This document shows, piece by piece, positions 8,262 through 14,539 of a DNA stretch of 18,960 nt. The translations under genes were made by a program, and so were the position numbers. Source of the DNA: JADGQM01 sp964505935. GTDB lineage: Bacteria > Desulfobacterota > Syntrophobacteria > Syntrophobacterales > Syntrophobacteraceae. The notes under the pieces were generated by a model that ran no database searches, had not been told where the DNA came from, and was given only the letters and a program-made list of their open reading frames with translations. The stretch covers positions 1 to 18,960 of the forward strand of contig CAZDKX010000063.1 in assembly GCA_964505935.1 (NCBI GenBank). The letters are read 5' to 3'. Position 1 is the stretch's first letter, and the number at the start of each line of letters is the position of its first letter.

Positions 8262-8290
8262 TGCACATTCCCCGAAAGTTCAGGTATAAA
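8262..8290 (+). promoter_or_regulatory. Possible promoter for hemL
   Basis: TGCACA (8262-8267) and TATAAA (8285-8290) are exactly 17 bases apart, matching four of six and five of six consensus bases. It lies 29 bases after the kinase stop and would leave a leader of about 145 bases before the preferred hemL start. That leader includes CCCTGG (8323-8328) facing CCAGGG (8343-8348). The 208-bp spacer has no gene. Confidence 0.4.
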
Positions 8291-8441
8291 AGCAGGGATT
8301 TGCTGGGCGTTTGGGTGCCTCACCCTGGCTGTCAGAGACAATCCAGGGGCCGACTTTTGAGCAAAGCGAGAGCGCAATCCCCTGGCGGGGATGCATGATG
8401 GTGGCAGTCGGGTTTCATATCGAATGAGGATGAAGCAGGCG

Positions 8442-9761
8442 ATGAAATGGGATGTCTCGAGGAAACTCTATGAGGAAGCATGCCGCTGGATGCCGGGTGG
8501 GGTCAACAGTCCGGTTCGTTCGGGGCGTGCCGTGGGGGTAAGCCCCATCTTTGTGGCGGCGGCCTCAGGCTGCCGGCTCACGGATGCCGATGGGAATCAA
8601 TTCATTGACTACGTGGGCTCCTGGGGCCCGATGATTGTCGGTCATGCCCACCCGAAGGTTGTGGCGGCGGTGCGGGCTGCGGCGGCGAAAGGGACGTCCT
8701 ATGGCGTGCCCACGCAGCTGGAAGTCGAGATGGCCCGAAAGGTGGTGGCCATGGTCCCGTCACTCGAAATGGTGCGCATGGTCAGCTCGGGGACCGAAGC
8801 CACGATGAGTGCTATTCGGCTGGCTCGGGGTTATACCGGGCGTAAGCGTATCGTCAAGTTTGACGGCTGCTATCATGGCCACGGCGACAGTCTGCTGGTC
8901 AAAGCCGGCTCCGGCCTGGCAACGCTTGGGATTCCCGGAAGCCCGGGAATCCCCGAAGAGGTCGCCCAATATACCCTCTCCCTGCCATACAATGACCTGG
9001 CGGAAGTTGAGACGGTGATGGTTCGCCTGGGGGAGGAGGTGGCGGCGATTATTGTGGAGCCGGTTGCGGCCAACATGGGGGTCGTTCTTCCGCAAGCCGA
9101 TTTCCTGCCTGGGTTGAGAGCATTGTGCGACCGGCACGGCAGCCTCCTGATCTTTGATGAGGTGATCACCGGCTTTCGTCTGGCTCCGGGGGGAGCCCAG
9201 GAACGGTTCGGACTCCTGCCGGATCTGACTTGCCTGGGAAAGATCATTGGGGGCGGGCTGCCCGTTGGCGCCTATGGGGGAAGACGGGAGATTCTGAGAC
9301 GGATGGCTCCCGACGGGGACGTTTATCAGGCGGGTACCCTGTCGGGCAACCCCCTGGCCATGGCCGCGGGGCTGGCAACGCTGGAGCTTCTGGAGGAGGA
9401 TGGCTTTTATCAGGCGCTGGAAGAAAAAAGCGCCTACCTGGCCAAAGGCCTGGCTGATGCGGCGAAAGCGGCTGAGGTTGAGGTCGTCCTGAACCGCATT
9501 GGTTCGATTGGCTGTGGGTTCTTTACCGATGAGCCGGTAGACGATTTTGCATCGGCCCTGAAGTCCGATACGAAGGTGTATGCGCTGTTCTTTCAAGAGA
9601 TGCTCAAGCGCGGCATTTATCTGGCACCTTCTCAGTTTGAGGCTTTTTTCATAAGCGCTGCCCATACGACGGAAGATCTGGACCGGACCATTGAAGCTGC
9701 GACTCAAGCGCTGCAACAGATTAAAGACGTCTTCGGGTCGCATTCCCGAAAAAAGCGTTGA
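8442..9761 (+). CDS. hemL: Glutamate-1-semialdehyde 2,1-aminomutase
   Basis: HemL converts glutamate-1-semialdehyde to 5-aminolevulinate with pyridoxal phosphate, the second step of the C5 route to heme, siroheme and cobalamin. The protein closely follows E. coli HemL: PGGVNSPVR (18-26), IDYVGSWGPM, MVSSGTEATMSAIRLARG, KFDGCYHGHGDSLLVKAGSG, and the PLP lysine K267 in LGKIIGGG. With the ATG at 8442 it is 439 residues and the distance to PGGVNSP is about the same as in E. coli. The frame is open further upstream to an ATG at 8391 (456 residues), with other ATGs at 8424 and 8430; none has a clear ribosome site, so the start is chosen by homology. It stands between the kinase gene and the ATP synthase cluster, and its stop codon overlaps the putative atpZ promoter -35 box. 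Confidence 0.95.
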   Translation: MKWDVSRKLYEEACRWMPGGVNSPVRSGRAVGVSPIFVAAASGCRLTDADGNQFIDYVGSWGPMIVGHAHPKVVAAVRAAAAKGTSYGVPTQLEVEMARKVVAMVPSLEMVRMVSSGTEATMSAIRLARGYTGRKRIVKFDGCYHGHGDSLLVKAGSGLATLGIPGSPGIPEEVAQYTLSLPYNDLAEVETVMVRLGEEVAAIIVEPVAANMGVVLPQADFLPGLRALCDRHGSLLIFDEVITGFRLAPGGAQERFGLLPDLTCLGKIIGGGLPVGAYGGRREILRRMAPDGDVYQAGTLSGNPLAMAAGLATLELLEEDGFYQALEEKSAYLAKGLADAAKAAEVEVVLNRIGSIGCGFFTDEPVDDFASALKSDTKVYALFFQEMLKRGIYLAPSQFEAFFISAAHTTEDLDRTIEAATQALQQIKDVFGSHSRKKR

Positions 9762-9786
9762 CTAGGTAGGGGGAGTGTGCTAGGAA
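9758..9786 (+). promoter_or_regulatory. Putative promoter of the atpZIBE cluster
   Basis: TTGACT (9758-9763) overlaps the hemL stop. Seventeen bases later comes TAGGAA (9781-9786), preceded by TG at the position of an extended -10 motif. The -10 box is only three of six, so the call leans on the strong -35, ideal spacing and TGn extension. Predicted transcription starts near 9793, inside the Rex-like palindrome. Confidence 0.45.
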
Positions 9787-9788
9787 CT

Positions 9789-9806
9789 CTGTGAACTTTT
9801 ACACGA
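9789..9806 (+). promoter_or_regulatory. Candidate Rex operator upstream of atpZ
   Basis: CTGTGAACTTTTACACGA matches the Rex consensus TTGTGAANNNNTTCACAA at 11 of its 14 specified positions. It sits immediately after the putative -10 box and ends nine bases before the atpZ ATG, where a bound repressor would block transcription. The rex gene is just downstream of the cluster, and a similar palindrome precedes rex itself. Confidence 0.5.
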
Positions 9807-9815
9807 AGTGGCGTT

Positions 9816-10055
9816 ATGAAAAATGAGACAAGGAAGTATCTACGGGAATTGGCGATGGCAAGCTCCATTGGTTTTCAGGTGGTTTTTGCCATTTTCATCG
9901 GGTTGTTCATTGGTGTCTGGCTGGACAAGCTGTTTGGTACCGGCCACAAGCTCGCGCTGGTGTTTCTGGTGATGGGGGTGGTCGCCGGTTTTCTCAACTA
10001 CTATCGCTATGCCCGCAGTCAGCAGGATGAAGACACTCGGGATTCGAAGGGGTAG
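9816..10055 (+). CDS. atpZ: AtpZ/AtpI-type F0F1 ATP synthase accessory membrane protein
   Basis: This is a 79-residue protein with a charged N-terminus, two hydrophobic segments (about 17-37 and 46-64) and a polar, charged tail. FIGLFIGVWLDKLFGTG, with a glycine-rich first helix and the W-LD turn, is characteristic of the AtpZ/AtpI family. Members are small inner-membrane proteins found at the head of ATP synthase operons and linked to Mg2+ supply or c-ring assembly. The ribosome site is weak. Its TAG stop shares one base with the GTG start of the next gene (TAGTG), so the two are translationally coupled. Length and position are both typical. Function is inferred from family and operon order, not from catalytic motifs. 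Confidence 0.85.
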   Translation: MKNETRKYLRELAMASSIGFQVVFAIFIGLFIGVWLDKLFGTGHKLALVFLVMGVVAGFLNYYRYARSQQDEDTRDSKG

Positions 10056-10456
10056 TGGAGAAAGTAGTTTTTGAAGAGCAACTGCTGCGACGGATCGAGC
10101 TGGTCAACGTCATCCTCGTGGGGCTTTTGCCGCTGGGGGGATGGATCCTGGTCTCGGTGCAAACGGCGATAGGGGTTTTTCTGGGCGCGGCCATTGCGAC
10201 GGCCAGTTTCAGGGTGCTCAAATGGCAGCTGAATAAAGCCTTCAGGATACCGGGGAAGCTCCCCCAAAAGGGACGCGTTTTCGCGAGCTATTACCTGCGC
10301 TTTCTGGCAACGGTGTTTTTGGTTTTTGGCGTGATGTACTTCGGATGGGTAGATCCTATCACTTTTTTGATAGGATTGTCGGTTGTCGTCTTGAGTATTT
10401 TGGTTGGTGGAGGCTTAGAGCTTTTGGTTTGGCATGCGAGAAAGGGGGAGAGTTAG
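10055..10456 (+). CDS. atpI: ATP synthase subunit I-like membrane protein
   Basis: The gene starts at GTG 10055, the last base of the preceding TAG serving as its first base, with GAAGGGG just upstream. The 133-residue product has four hydrophobic segments (about 17-34, 36-52, 80-98 and 102-124) joined by short basic loops, the pattern of the ATP synthase I family (AtpI/UncI) that helps assemble the c-ring. There are no catalytic motifs to test this, so the call rests on topology and on its position between atpZ and atpB. It ends three bases before the atpB ATG; the atpB ribosome site (GGGGGAGAGTTAGGAG) covers its last codons. Confidence 0.8.
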   Translation: MEKVVFEEQLLRRIELVNVILVGLLPLGGWILVSVQTAIGVFLGAAIATASFRVLKWQLNKAFRIPGKLPQKGRVFASYYLRFLATVFLVFGVMYFGWVDPITFLIGLSVVVLSILVGGGLELLVWHARKGES

Positions 10457-10459
10457 GAG

Positions 10460-11179
10460 ATGGAGCATCCGGTTCTTTTCTTGAATATCCTGTTTGAAAA
10501 GCTTGGGTTGCCGGTGGTCGGTGCGGATCAGGCCCACACCTTCCTCGAATTCGCGCTGCAGCCTCACGTCACTTATGCGTGGGTGGCCATGATTTTCCTG
10601 CTGGTAAGTGCCAGGCTGGCCGTGAAGACTTTGGAGATGGTTCCCAAAGGTGGGCAGAACTTCTTCGAAGTCGCTATCACTGGGATCGAGGATTTCATGA
10701 TCGGGGTCACCGGCGAGGAAGGCCGCTTCGTTTTTCCTCTGATCGCCACACTGGGGTTTTTCATTCTCACCTGCAACTACATGGGAATGATCCCCGGATT
10801 TTTTGCACCCACAGCCAGCCTGAATACTACGGGGGCCTGTGCCATCATCGTGGTGGTATTCACCCATGTCATTGGGGTGAAGTTCCATGGCATAAAGTAT
10901 ATCAAGCACTTTATGGGCCCGGTCTGGTGGTTGGTGCCCCTCATTTTCCCCATTGAAATCATTGGACACCTTGCCCGGGTCCTCAGCCTCTCCATCCGTC
11001 TTTTCGGCAACGTCTTTGGAGAAGAGTTAGTACTGGGCATTCTCTTCTTCCTCGTGGGGCTCTATCTGGCGCCGCTGCCCATGATGTTTCTCGGTCTCTT
11101 TACCGGGTTTATTCAGGCGTTCATCTTCTGCCTGCTTTCCATGATGTACTTTGCCGGCGCCATCGAGCATGCCCACTAA
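10460..11179 (+). CDS. atpB: F0F1 ATP synthase subunit a
   Basis: The 239-residue subunit a forms the two ion half-channels beside the c-ring in the inner membrane. Five or more hydrophobic helices are visible. The essential arginine is R180 in LSLSIRLFGN, equivalent to R210 of E. coli, followed by E189 at the place of E219. FIQAFIFCLLSMMYFAGA (217-234) is the conserved last helix, with Q219 near the position of E. coli Q252. CNYMGMIPGFFAPTAS (105-120) is another family landmark. It is shorter than the E. coli protein (271 residues) at the N-terminus, as in many non-enteric bacteria. AGGAG lies directly before the ATG. It is followed by atpE only, so genes for b and all F1 subunits must be elsewhere. 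Confidence 0.96.
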   Translation: MEHPVLFLNILFEKLGLPVVGADQAHTFLEFALQPHVTYAWVAMIFLLVSARLAVKTLEMVPKGGQNFFEVAITGIEDFMIGVTGEEGRFVFPLIATLGFFILTCNYMGMIPGFFAPTASLNTTGACAIIVVVFTHVIGVKFHGIKYIKHFMGPVWWLVPLIFPIEIIGHLARVLSLSIRLFGNVFGEELVLGILFFLVGLYLAPLPMMFLGLFTGFIQAFIFCLLSMMYFAGAIEHAH

Positions 11180-11272
11180 CATTGGCGGTTAGGGTTGGAG
11201 GAAGGCCGCGTTGCTATATTGTCCCGCATTGTTGTTGGTGCTTTATGTTCACATCAAAAAGGAGGTTGGTTC

Positions 11273-11647
11273 ATGTCTAAGAGGATTGGGTTGTTGACAA
11301 CACTGTTCGTGATGGGTTTGACGACTGCTGCTCTGGCGGCGGATCCTGCCGGTTCGATTGAGAAGGCGGAGGGGCTCAGCTTTTTCGTCTATTCCGCAAT
11401 CGCCGCCGGCTTGGCCATCGCCATTGCCGCCCATGGTTGCGGTATTGGCCAGGGTATGGCAATTAGAGGCGCCGTCGAAGGTATTGCCCGCAACCCGGAT
11501 AGCTCAGGTAAAGTGACCGTTACCATGCTGATCGGTCTCGCGATGATCGAGTCGCTCGCCATTTATGCTCTCGTTATCGCCTTGATCCTTATCTACGCTA
11601 ACCCGGTAAGCTCGCTGATCCAGAAGTTTGTAGGTCTGGCCAGCTAG
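11273..11647 (+). CDS. atpE: F0F1 ATP synthase subunit c with N-terminal signal-like extension
   Basis: Subunit c forms the rotating ring that binds H+ or Na+. The ATG at 11273 is preceded by AAAAAGGAGG at an ideal seven-base distance, so I choose it over the upstream in-frame ATG at 11195, which would add 26 unrelated residues. The product has 124 residues, longer than the usual 75-90, because of an N-terminal segment (1-22) with the look of a cleavable signal: basic start, hydrophobic core and ALA-AD cleavage site. The two-helix hairpin follows, with the polar loop R73-N74-P75 and the ion-binding carboxylate E93. Q60 (GIGQG), E93 and S94, plus Y98, resemble the Na+ site of Ilyobacter tartaricus c, but L95 replaces the threonine there. 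It is the last gene of the cluster; hairpins and a T8 terminator follow. Confidence 0.95.
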   Translation: MSKRIGLLTTLFVMGLTTAALAADPAGSIEKAEGLSFFVYSAIAAGLAIAIAAHGCGIGQGMAIRGAVEGIARNPDSSGKVTVTMLIGLAMIESLAIYALVIALILIYANPVSSLIQKFVGLAS

Positions 11648-11657
11648 CCCGGGCATC

Positions 11658-11725
11658 TGCAGATTACTTCTGCATCGATCCAGAATACAGGGGCTGAGGA
11701 ATCGGTTGCACCTTTCAGCCCCTGT
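11658..11725 (+). repeat. Two perfect inverted repeats after atpE
   Basis: TGCAGA (11658-11663) faces TCTGCA (11669-11674) around a five-base loop. ACAGGGGCTGA (11687-11697) faces TCAGCCCCTGT (11715-11725), a perfect 11-bp stem with a 17-base loop. Both lie between the atpE stop and the terminator stem at 11729. They may protect the 3' end of the atp transcript. Confidence 0.6.
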
Positions 11726-11728
11726 CCT

Positions 11729-11769
11729 GGCCTGTATCCGCCTTGCTGGTGCGTCCAGGCCTTTTTTTT
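11729..11769 (+). terminator. Rho-independent terminator of the atp cluster
   Basis: GGCCTG (11729-11734) pairs with CAGGCC (11756-11761), with a possible inner CGCC-GGTG stem, and eight consecutive T residues follow (11762-11769). This is the clearest intrinsic terminator in the window and separates the atp transcript from rex. Confidence 0.8.
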
Positions 11770-11777
11770 GGCAATTA

Positions 11778-11795
11778 ATGTGAACACTATCACAT
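11778..11795 (+). promoter_or_regulatory. Candidate Rex (or CRP/FNR-type) operator upstream of rex
   Basis: ATGTGAACACTATCACAT contains the perfect inverted repeat TGTGA-N6-TCACA, 62 bases before the rex start. It matches 11 of 14 specified positions of the Rex consensus and shares TGTGAAC with the site before atpZ. The outermost A and T fit the CRP consensus better, and both families use the same half-site spacing, so the regulator is not settled by sequence alone. Location before rex favours autoregulation. I could not identify a convincing -10 box nearby. Confidence 0.55.
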
Positions 11796-11857
11796 ACACG
11801 CTGTGCGATTGCACCCGCCAATCTTTCGAATTGCTGACATAAACTGAGGTCCTGAGG

Positions 11858-12490
11858 ATGAAATTCGCTAAGATCCCGATGGCTACCATCAGCCGCCTTT
11901 CCATTTACACGCGCACGCTCCAGGAGCTTTTGGAAGAAGAAGTCGATGTCATCTCCTCGGAACGTCTGGCCAAACAATGCGCGGTGAACCCGGCGCAAAT
12001 TCGAAAGGATCTCGCCTACTTCGGTGAATTTGGGGTGAGGGGAGTAGGCTATCGGGTAGGCGACCTGCTCAATCAGATCAAGGAAATTCTTGGGCTCAAC
12101 CGTCCCTGGAACCTTGGTATGGTGGGGATTGGCAATCTCGGGTCAGCGTTGATTCGGCATGCGAATTTTATCAGACACGGGTACATTTTTACGGCCGCTT
12201 TCGATGTTGATCCCCAAAAGGTTGGCAGAAGACTGCCCAACGGCCTCGTGATCAGCCATTTGGATGAGATCGACGACGTGGTGAAGGAGCGCGATGTGCA
12301 CATCGGCGTTATCACGACTCCGTCAAGTGCTGCGCAGAGCGTTGCCAACCAGCTGGTGCTGGCGGGCATCAATGGGATTCTGAACTTTGCCCCCATCCAG
12401 ATTCAGGTTCCCAACTGTTGCCACGTGGAAAATGTGGACTTTACCATTAAACTCGACTCAATCGCCTACCATCTCTCCTCGACTACCTGA
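11858..12490 (+). CDS. rex: Redox-sensing transcriptional repressor Rex
   Basis: The 210-residue protein has the full Rex layout. Residues 1-80 form the winged helix with the family signature QIRKDLAYFGEFGVRGVGY (47-65). A Rossmann domain follows with G90-x-G92-x-x-G95 (GIGNLG) for NAD(H) and AAFDVDPQKVG, and a C-terminal helix (FTIKLDSIAYHL, 195-206) completes the domain-swapped dimer. Rex binds DNA when NADH/NAD+ is low and releases it when NADH rises, controlling energy and fermentation genes. GAGG lies upstream of the ATG. The gene follows the atp terminator and is preceded by a Rex-like palindrome. Association of rex and Rex sites with ATP synthase genes is known, as far as I recall, from comparative studies of Desulfobacterota. 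No terminator is obvious after the stop. Confidence 0.96.
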   Translation: MKFAKIPMATISRLSIYTRTLQELLEEEVDVISSERLAKQCAVNPAQIRKDLAYFGEFGVRGVGYRVGDLLNQIKEILGLNRPWNLGMVGIGNLGSALIRHANFIRHGYIFTAAFDVDPQKVGRRLPNGLVISHLDEIDDVVKERDVHIGVITTPSSAAQSVANQLVLAGINGILNFAPIQIQVPNCCHVENVDFTIKLDSIAYHLSSTT

Positions 12491-12823
12491 CCTTAAAAGT
12501 CACATCCGCCTTGCCATCGCTGCCCGCCGCGATCCGCACCTCAAAGTATTCGAACGGCAGGTGGGACTAAGCTGGTTAAAGGTTTTCCTGGTTTCGCTTG
12601 TGATGCAGCCAGTGGTCCCCCAGTCTGGTTTGACCGGTTTGAAGATCCGACATAAAGCCGCAGGTGCCTCAGGAACGCCTGCGCCGGTTTCATCTCGGGC
12701 CCTCGAATGGGCCTCATGGGTTGGAAGGATTCAGGAAAGCAGACAGATGCCATCGTCAAGCCCCACCTGGTGCCCGGAAGCAACCCTGATAAAGGCAAAC
12801 CTCAAGAGGTATTCCTTCGAGAG
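12491..12823. other. Convergent spacer between rex and the minus-strand TPR gene
   Basis: This 333-bp stretch separates two converging genes. I see no coding region with recognisable features; an 85-codon minus-strand frame at 12541-12798 has neither a ribosome site nor family resemblance. Small symmetries are present: CGCAGG (12659-12664) facing CCTGCG (12678-12683), the direct repeat GGTTTGA-CC-GGTTTGA (from 12627), and ACCTCAAGAGGT (12799-12810). None has a T-tract, so no intrinsic terminator can be assigned to either gene. Confidence 0.5.
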
Positions 12824-14287
12824 TCAGCGGGCGGCGACCACTGTTGCCAGGAATTCGGCGAAGAGGTCTGGGCTGGTTTGTTTCATGAGGCGGCGGATCT
12901 GGATGAGGTCAACCTTTTTCACCAGGCGGAGGCTCTCCTCGTTCTCGCAGAGGATCATTGCGCGAAAGAAGAGCTCGGCCGCCTTAATGGGGTCTGGTCG
13001 TTTGGCCAGGGCCTTTTGGCGGGTGAGATAGTCGTTGACCAGCTCCTTCAGACCCTCGTTGGGACGGAGCGCCTTGTGTTCGAAAAGGCCGCCGACGCGG
13101 GCGTGGCTCGGCAGCCAGGCGGCGGCAAGGGCTTCATCAAAGCCGTAGAGCAATTGAAGATCATGCAATAGCTCTCTGAGCTCATCGTCTTTCAGAGAAT
13201 GCCAATCGAGGGTGGCGGGAGCGATGAGGCACCCCTCCCGGTAGCATTGCCTGGCGACTTTTACTTCGCCTCGAAGCCAGTAGGCATCCCCGAGATACCC
13301 ATAGAGGGCGGCGTGGTCAGGTACCTGCGGGATGAGCGCCTGCAGGTGGCGGATGGCGCGGTCTACTTGCCCTGCCTGCAGGTAGAGATAACCTGAAGGA
13401 ATGTCCCCCGCCATCATCGGGGCGTCGGCTCCACCCGCCTGCTCAAGTTCCCGGATGGTGCTTTCGAAGTAGGCCTTTTGCAGATCGGTAAGGAGGCGGT
13501 CGTTGCTTCTAAAGGCATGGGCGCGGGCGTGGTCTACCAGGTCGTTCCAGAAGCCGCAGCGATATTGGATAAAGGGGACCGGTTCCAGTGGGGTCTCTGC
13601 CATTCCCCGAAGCAGGAATTCCGCCAAGGCGATCTTCGAAGCCACCTCGGGCCCTTTGGGATAAATCTGTCTGTGTTTTCGGAAAAGATCCAGGGCCTGC
13701 TCAGGCTGGAGCATTTTAAGCGCTCGCAGCCCCTGATTGATTAGAATCATATCATTCTGGGTAAAGAGGCCGAGCTGCTTGGGTGGTTCGGGTGCCGTGC
13801 CGGTGGCCGACTGTTCACTGCTGCGCACCGGCAAGGTTTTGCCGGCGGCGGAGCGTTCTTCCGAAGGTGACAGGATTCGCTCAACGAGGTCAGGGTCGAG
13901 CCTGGCGACCGCTGCGAGCCTCTTAACGTTTTTGAGACTTTTGGCCAGCTGCCTGACCCACTGGGCGAAAGCGAAGGTGACCGGCGCCTCCGCTTCGGCG
14001 AGAAGAAACGCGGCCGACTGTTCGCCGTGTTCGGGACAGTTTATGAGGGGCAGGTTGGCGAAGAGCTGCGTCTGCCGCTGGCAGGTATTGAGATGGCGCC
14101 AGCTCTTTTGTTCGGTTTGGCCGCAGATGGCGCAGACTTCGCCACAGTGGGGGCAGGCCGCCACGGTCCCCTCTGCCAGCGCCAGATATACCAGCACTCG
14201 AGCCGAGGCCGCCTCGGCAACAACCTTCCTGACAGTCCAGGGGGGAGCGAGGTGCAGCAGATGGTGATACAGCTCTTCGACTTCCAT
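12824..14287 (-). CDS. ISL3-transposase-like zinc finger/HTH N-terminus fused to TPR-like region
   Basis: The 487-residue product joins two unlike parts. Residues 1-145 resemble the N-terminus of ISL3-family transposases: C45-P-H-C48, then SWRHLNTCQ (62-70), then NCPEHGEQ (83-90) with C84 and H87, and an HTH-like segment VKRLAAVARLDPDLVERIL (121-139). C52 and C55 add a second CxxC. A low-complexity linker (about 140-172) follows. Residues 175-487 are helical with TPR-like units, for example NQGLRALKMLQPEQALDLFRK (184-204) and GYLYLQAGQVDRAIRHLQAL (299-318), then LYGYLGDAYWLRGEVKVARQCY (328-349). The ISL3 DDE catalytic domain is absent. The frame is intact and AAGGA stands seven bases before the ATG, so it looks like a functioning gene, perhaps a co-opted DNA-binding domain with a protein-binding scaffold. 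TTGACA upstream on this strand (complement of 14329-14334) could be a -35 box; no good -10 was found. Function is unknown. Confidence 0.8.
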   Translation of the reverse strand: MEVEELYHHLLHLAPPWTVRKVVAEAASARVLVYLALAEGTVAACPHCGEVCAICGQTEQKSWRHLNTCQRQTQLFANLPLINCPEHGEQSAAFLLAEAEAPVTFAFAQWVRQLAKSLKNVKRLAAVARLDPDLVERILSPSEERSAAGKTLPVRSSEQSATGTAPEPPKQLGLFTQNDMILINQGLRALKMLQPEQALDLFRKHRQIYPKGPEVASKIALAEFLLRGMAETPLEPVPFIQYRCGFWNDLVDHARAHAFRSNDRLLTDLQKAYFESTIRELEQAGGADAPMMAGDIPSGYLYLQAGQVDRAIRHLQALIPQVPDHAALYGYLGDAYWLRGEVKVARQCYREGCLIAPATLDWHSLKDDELRELLHDLQLLYGFDEALAAAWLPSHARVGGLFEHKALRPNEGLKELVNDYLTRQKALAKRPDPIKAAELFFRAMILCENEESLRLVKKVDLIQIRRLMKQTSPDLFAEFLATVVAAR

Positions 14288-14341
14288 GGTGCCATCCTTG
14301 AAAGGGTGATCCGATATTAATGAATATACTTGTCAAGGTTG

Positions 14342-14455
14342 AGTTGCATCGTTTCCGAAAACCTTCCTGACTAATGAGACCCTGTGGGAGCGGCTTTCCA
14401 GCCGCGATGGGAGCGTCACTCGCGGCTGGAAAGCCGCTCCCACAGAAATGCAACT
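14342..14455. repeat. REP/BIME-like perfect inverted repeat between the TPR gene and uvrA
   Basis: Two 26-base arms, 14382-14407 and 14420-14445, are exact reverse complements around a 12-base loop (14408-14419). Each arm has the REP layout: a GTGGGAG head followed by a small palindrome GCGGCT-TTCC-AGCCGC. The loop repeats part of the head (TGGGAGCG). An outer pair AGTTGCAT (14342-14349) and ATGCAACT (14448-14455) encloses the unit. REP pairs of this kind are usually spread by Y1 transposases of the TnpA-REP family, none of which is in the window. The 252-bp spacer 14288-14539 holds no gene. The element lies downstream of uvrA and upstream of the TPR gene, so it may end or protect the uvrA message. 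Confidence 0.85.
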
Positions 14456-14539
14456 TCCTATCCTAAACTGGTATATCATTGTCGGGACGGGCTCATGCAC
14501 CAGCCGTTTGATCCCAGCAGCGACCGTGACACCGAGCGT

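Noticed and set aside
8760..9743. Minus-strand frame of 327 codons opposite hemL
   Set aside because: HemL is unmistakable along the whole length; the antisense product has no domain.
11195..11272. Longer atpE start at 11195
   Set aside because: The 26 added residues interrupt a normal signal-like N-terminus, and the strong GGAGG belongs to ATG 11273.
12541..12798. Minus-strand 85-codon frame in the rex-TPR spacer as a small gene
   Set aside because: There is no ribosome site, no recognisable domain, and it is no longer than chance frames in GC-rich DNA.
12799..12810. ACCTCAAGAGGT as the terminator of the minus-strand TPR gene
   Set aside because: The two-base loop is too tight and no T-tract follows on either strand.
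12824..14455. The TPR gene plus inverted repeat as an intact ISL3 insertion sequence
   Set aside because: The catalytic domain is missing, the inverted repeat lies on one side only, and no matching terminal repeat was seen beyond the gene.
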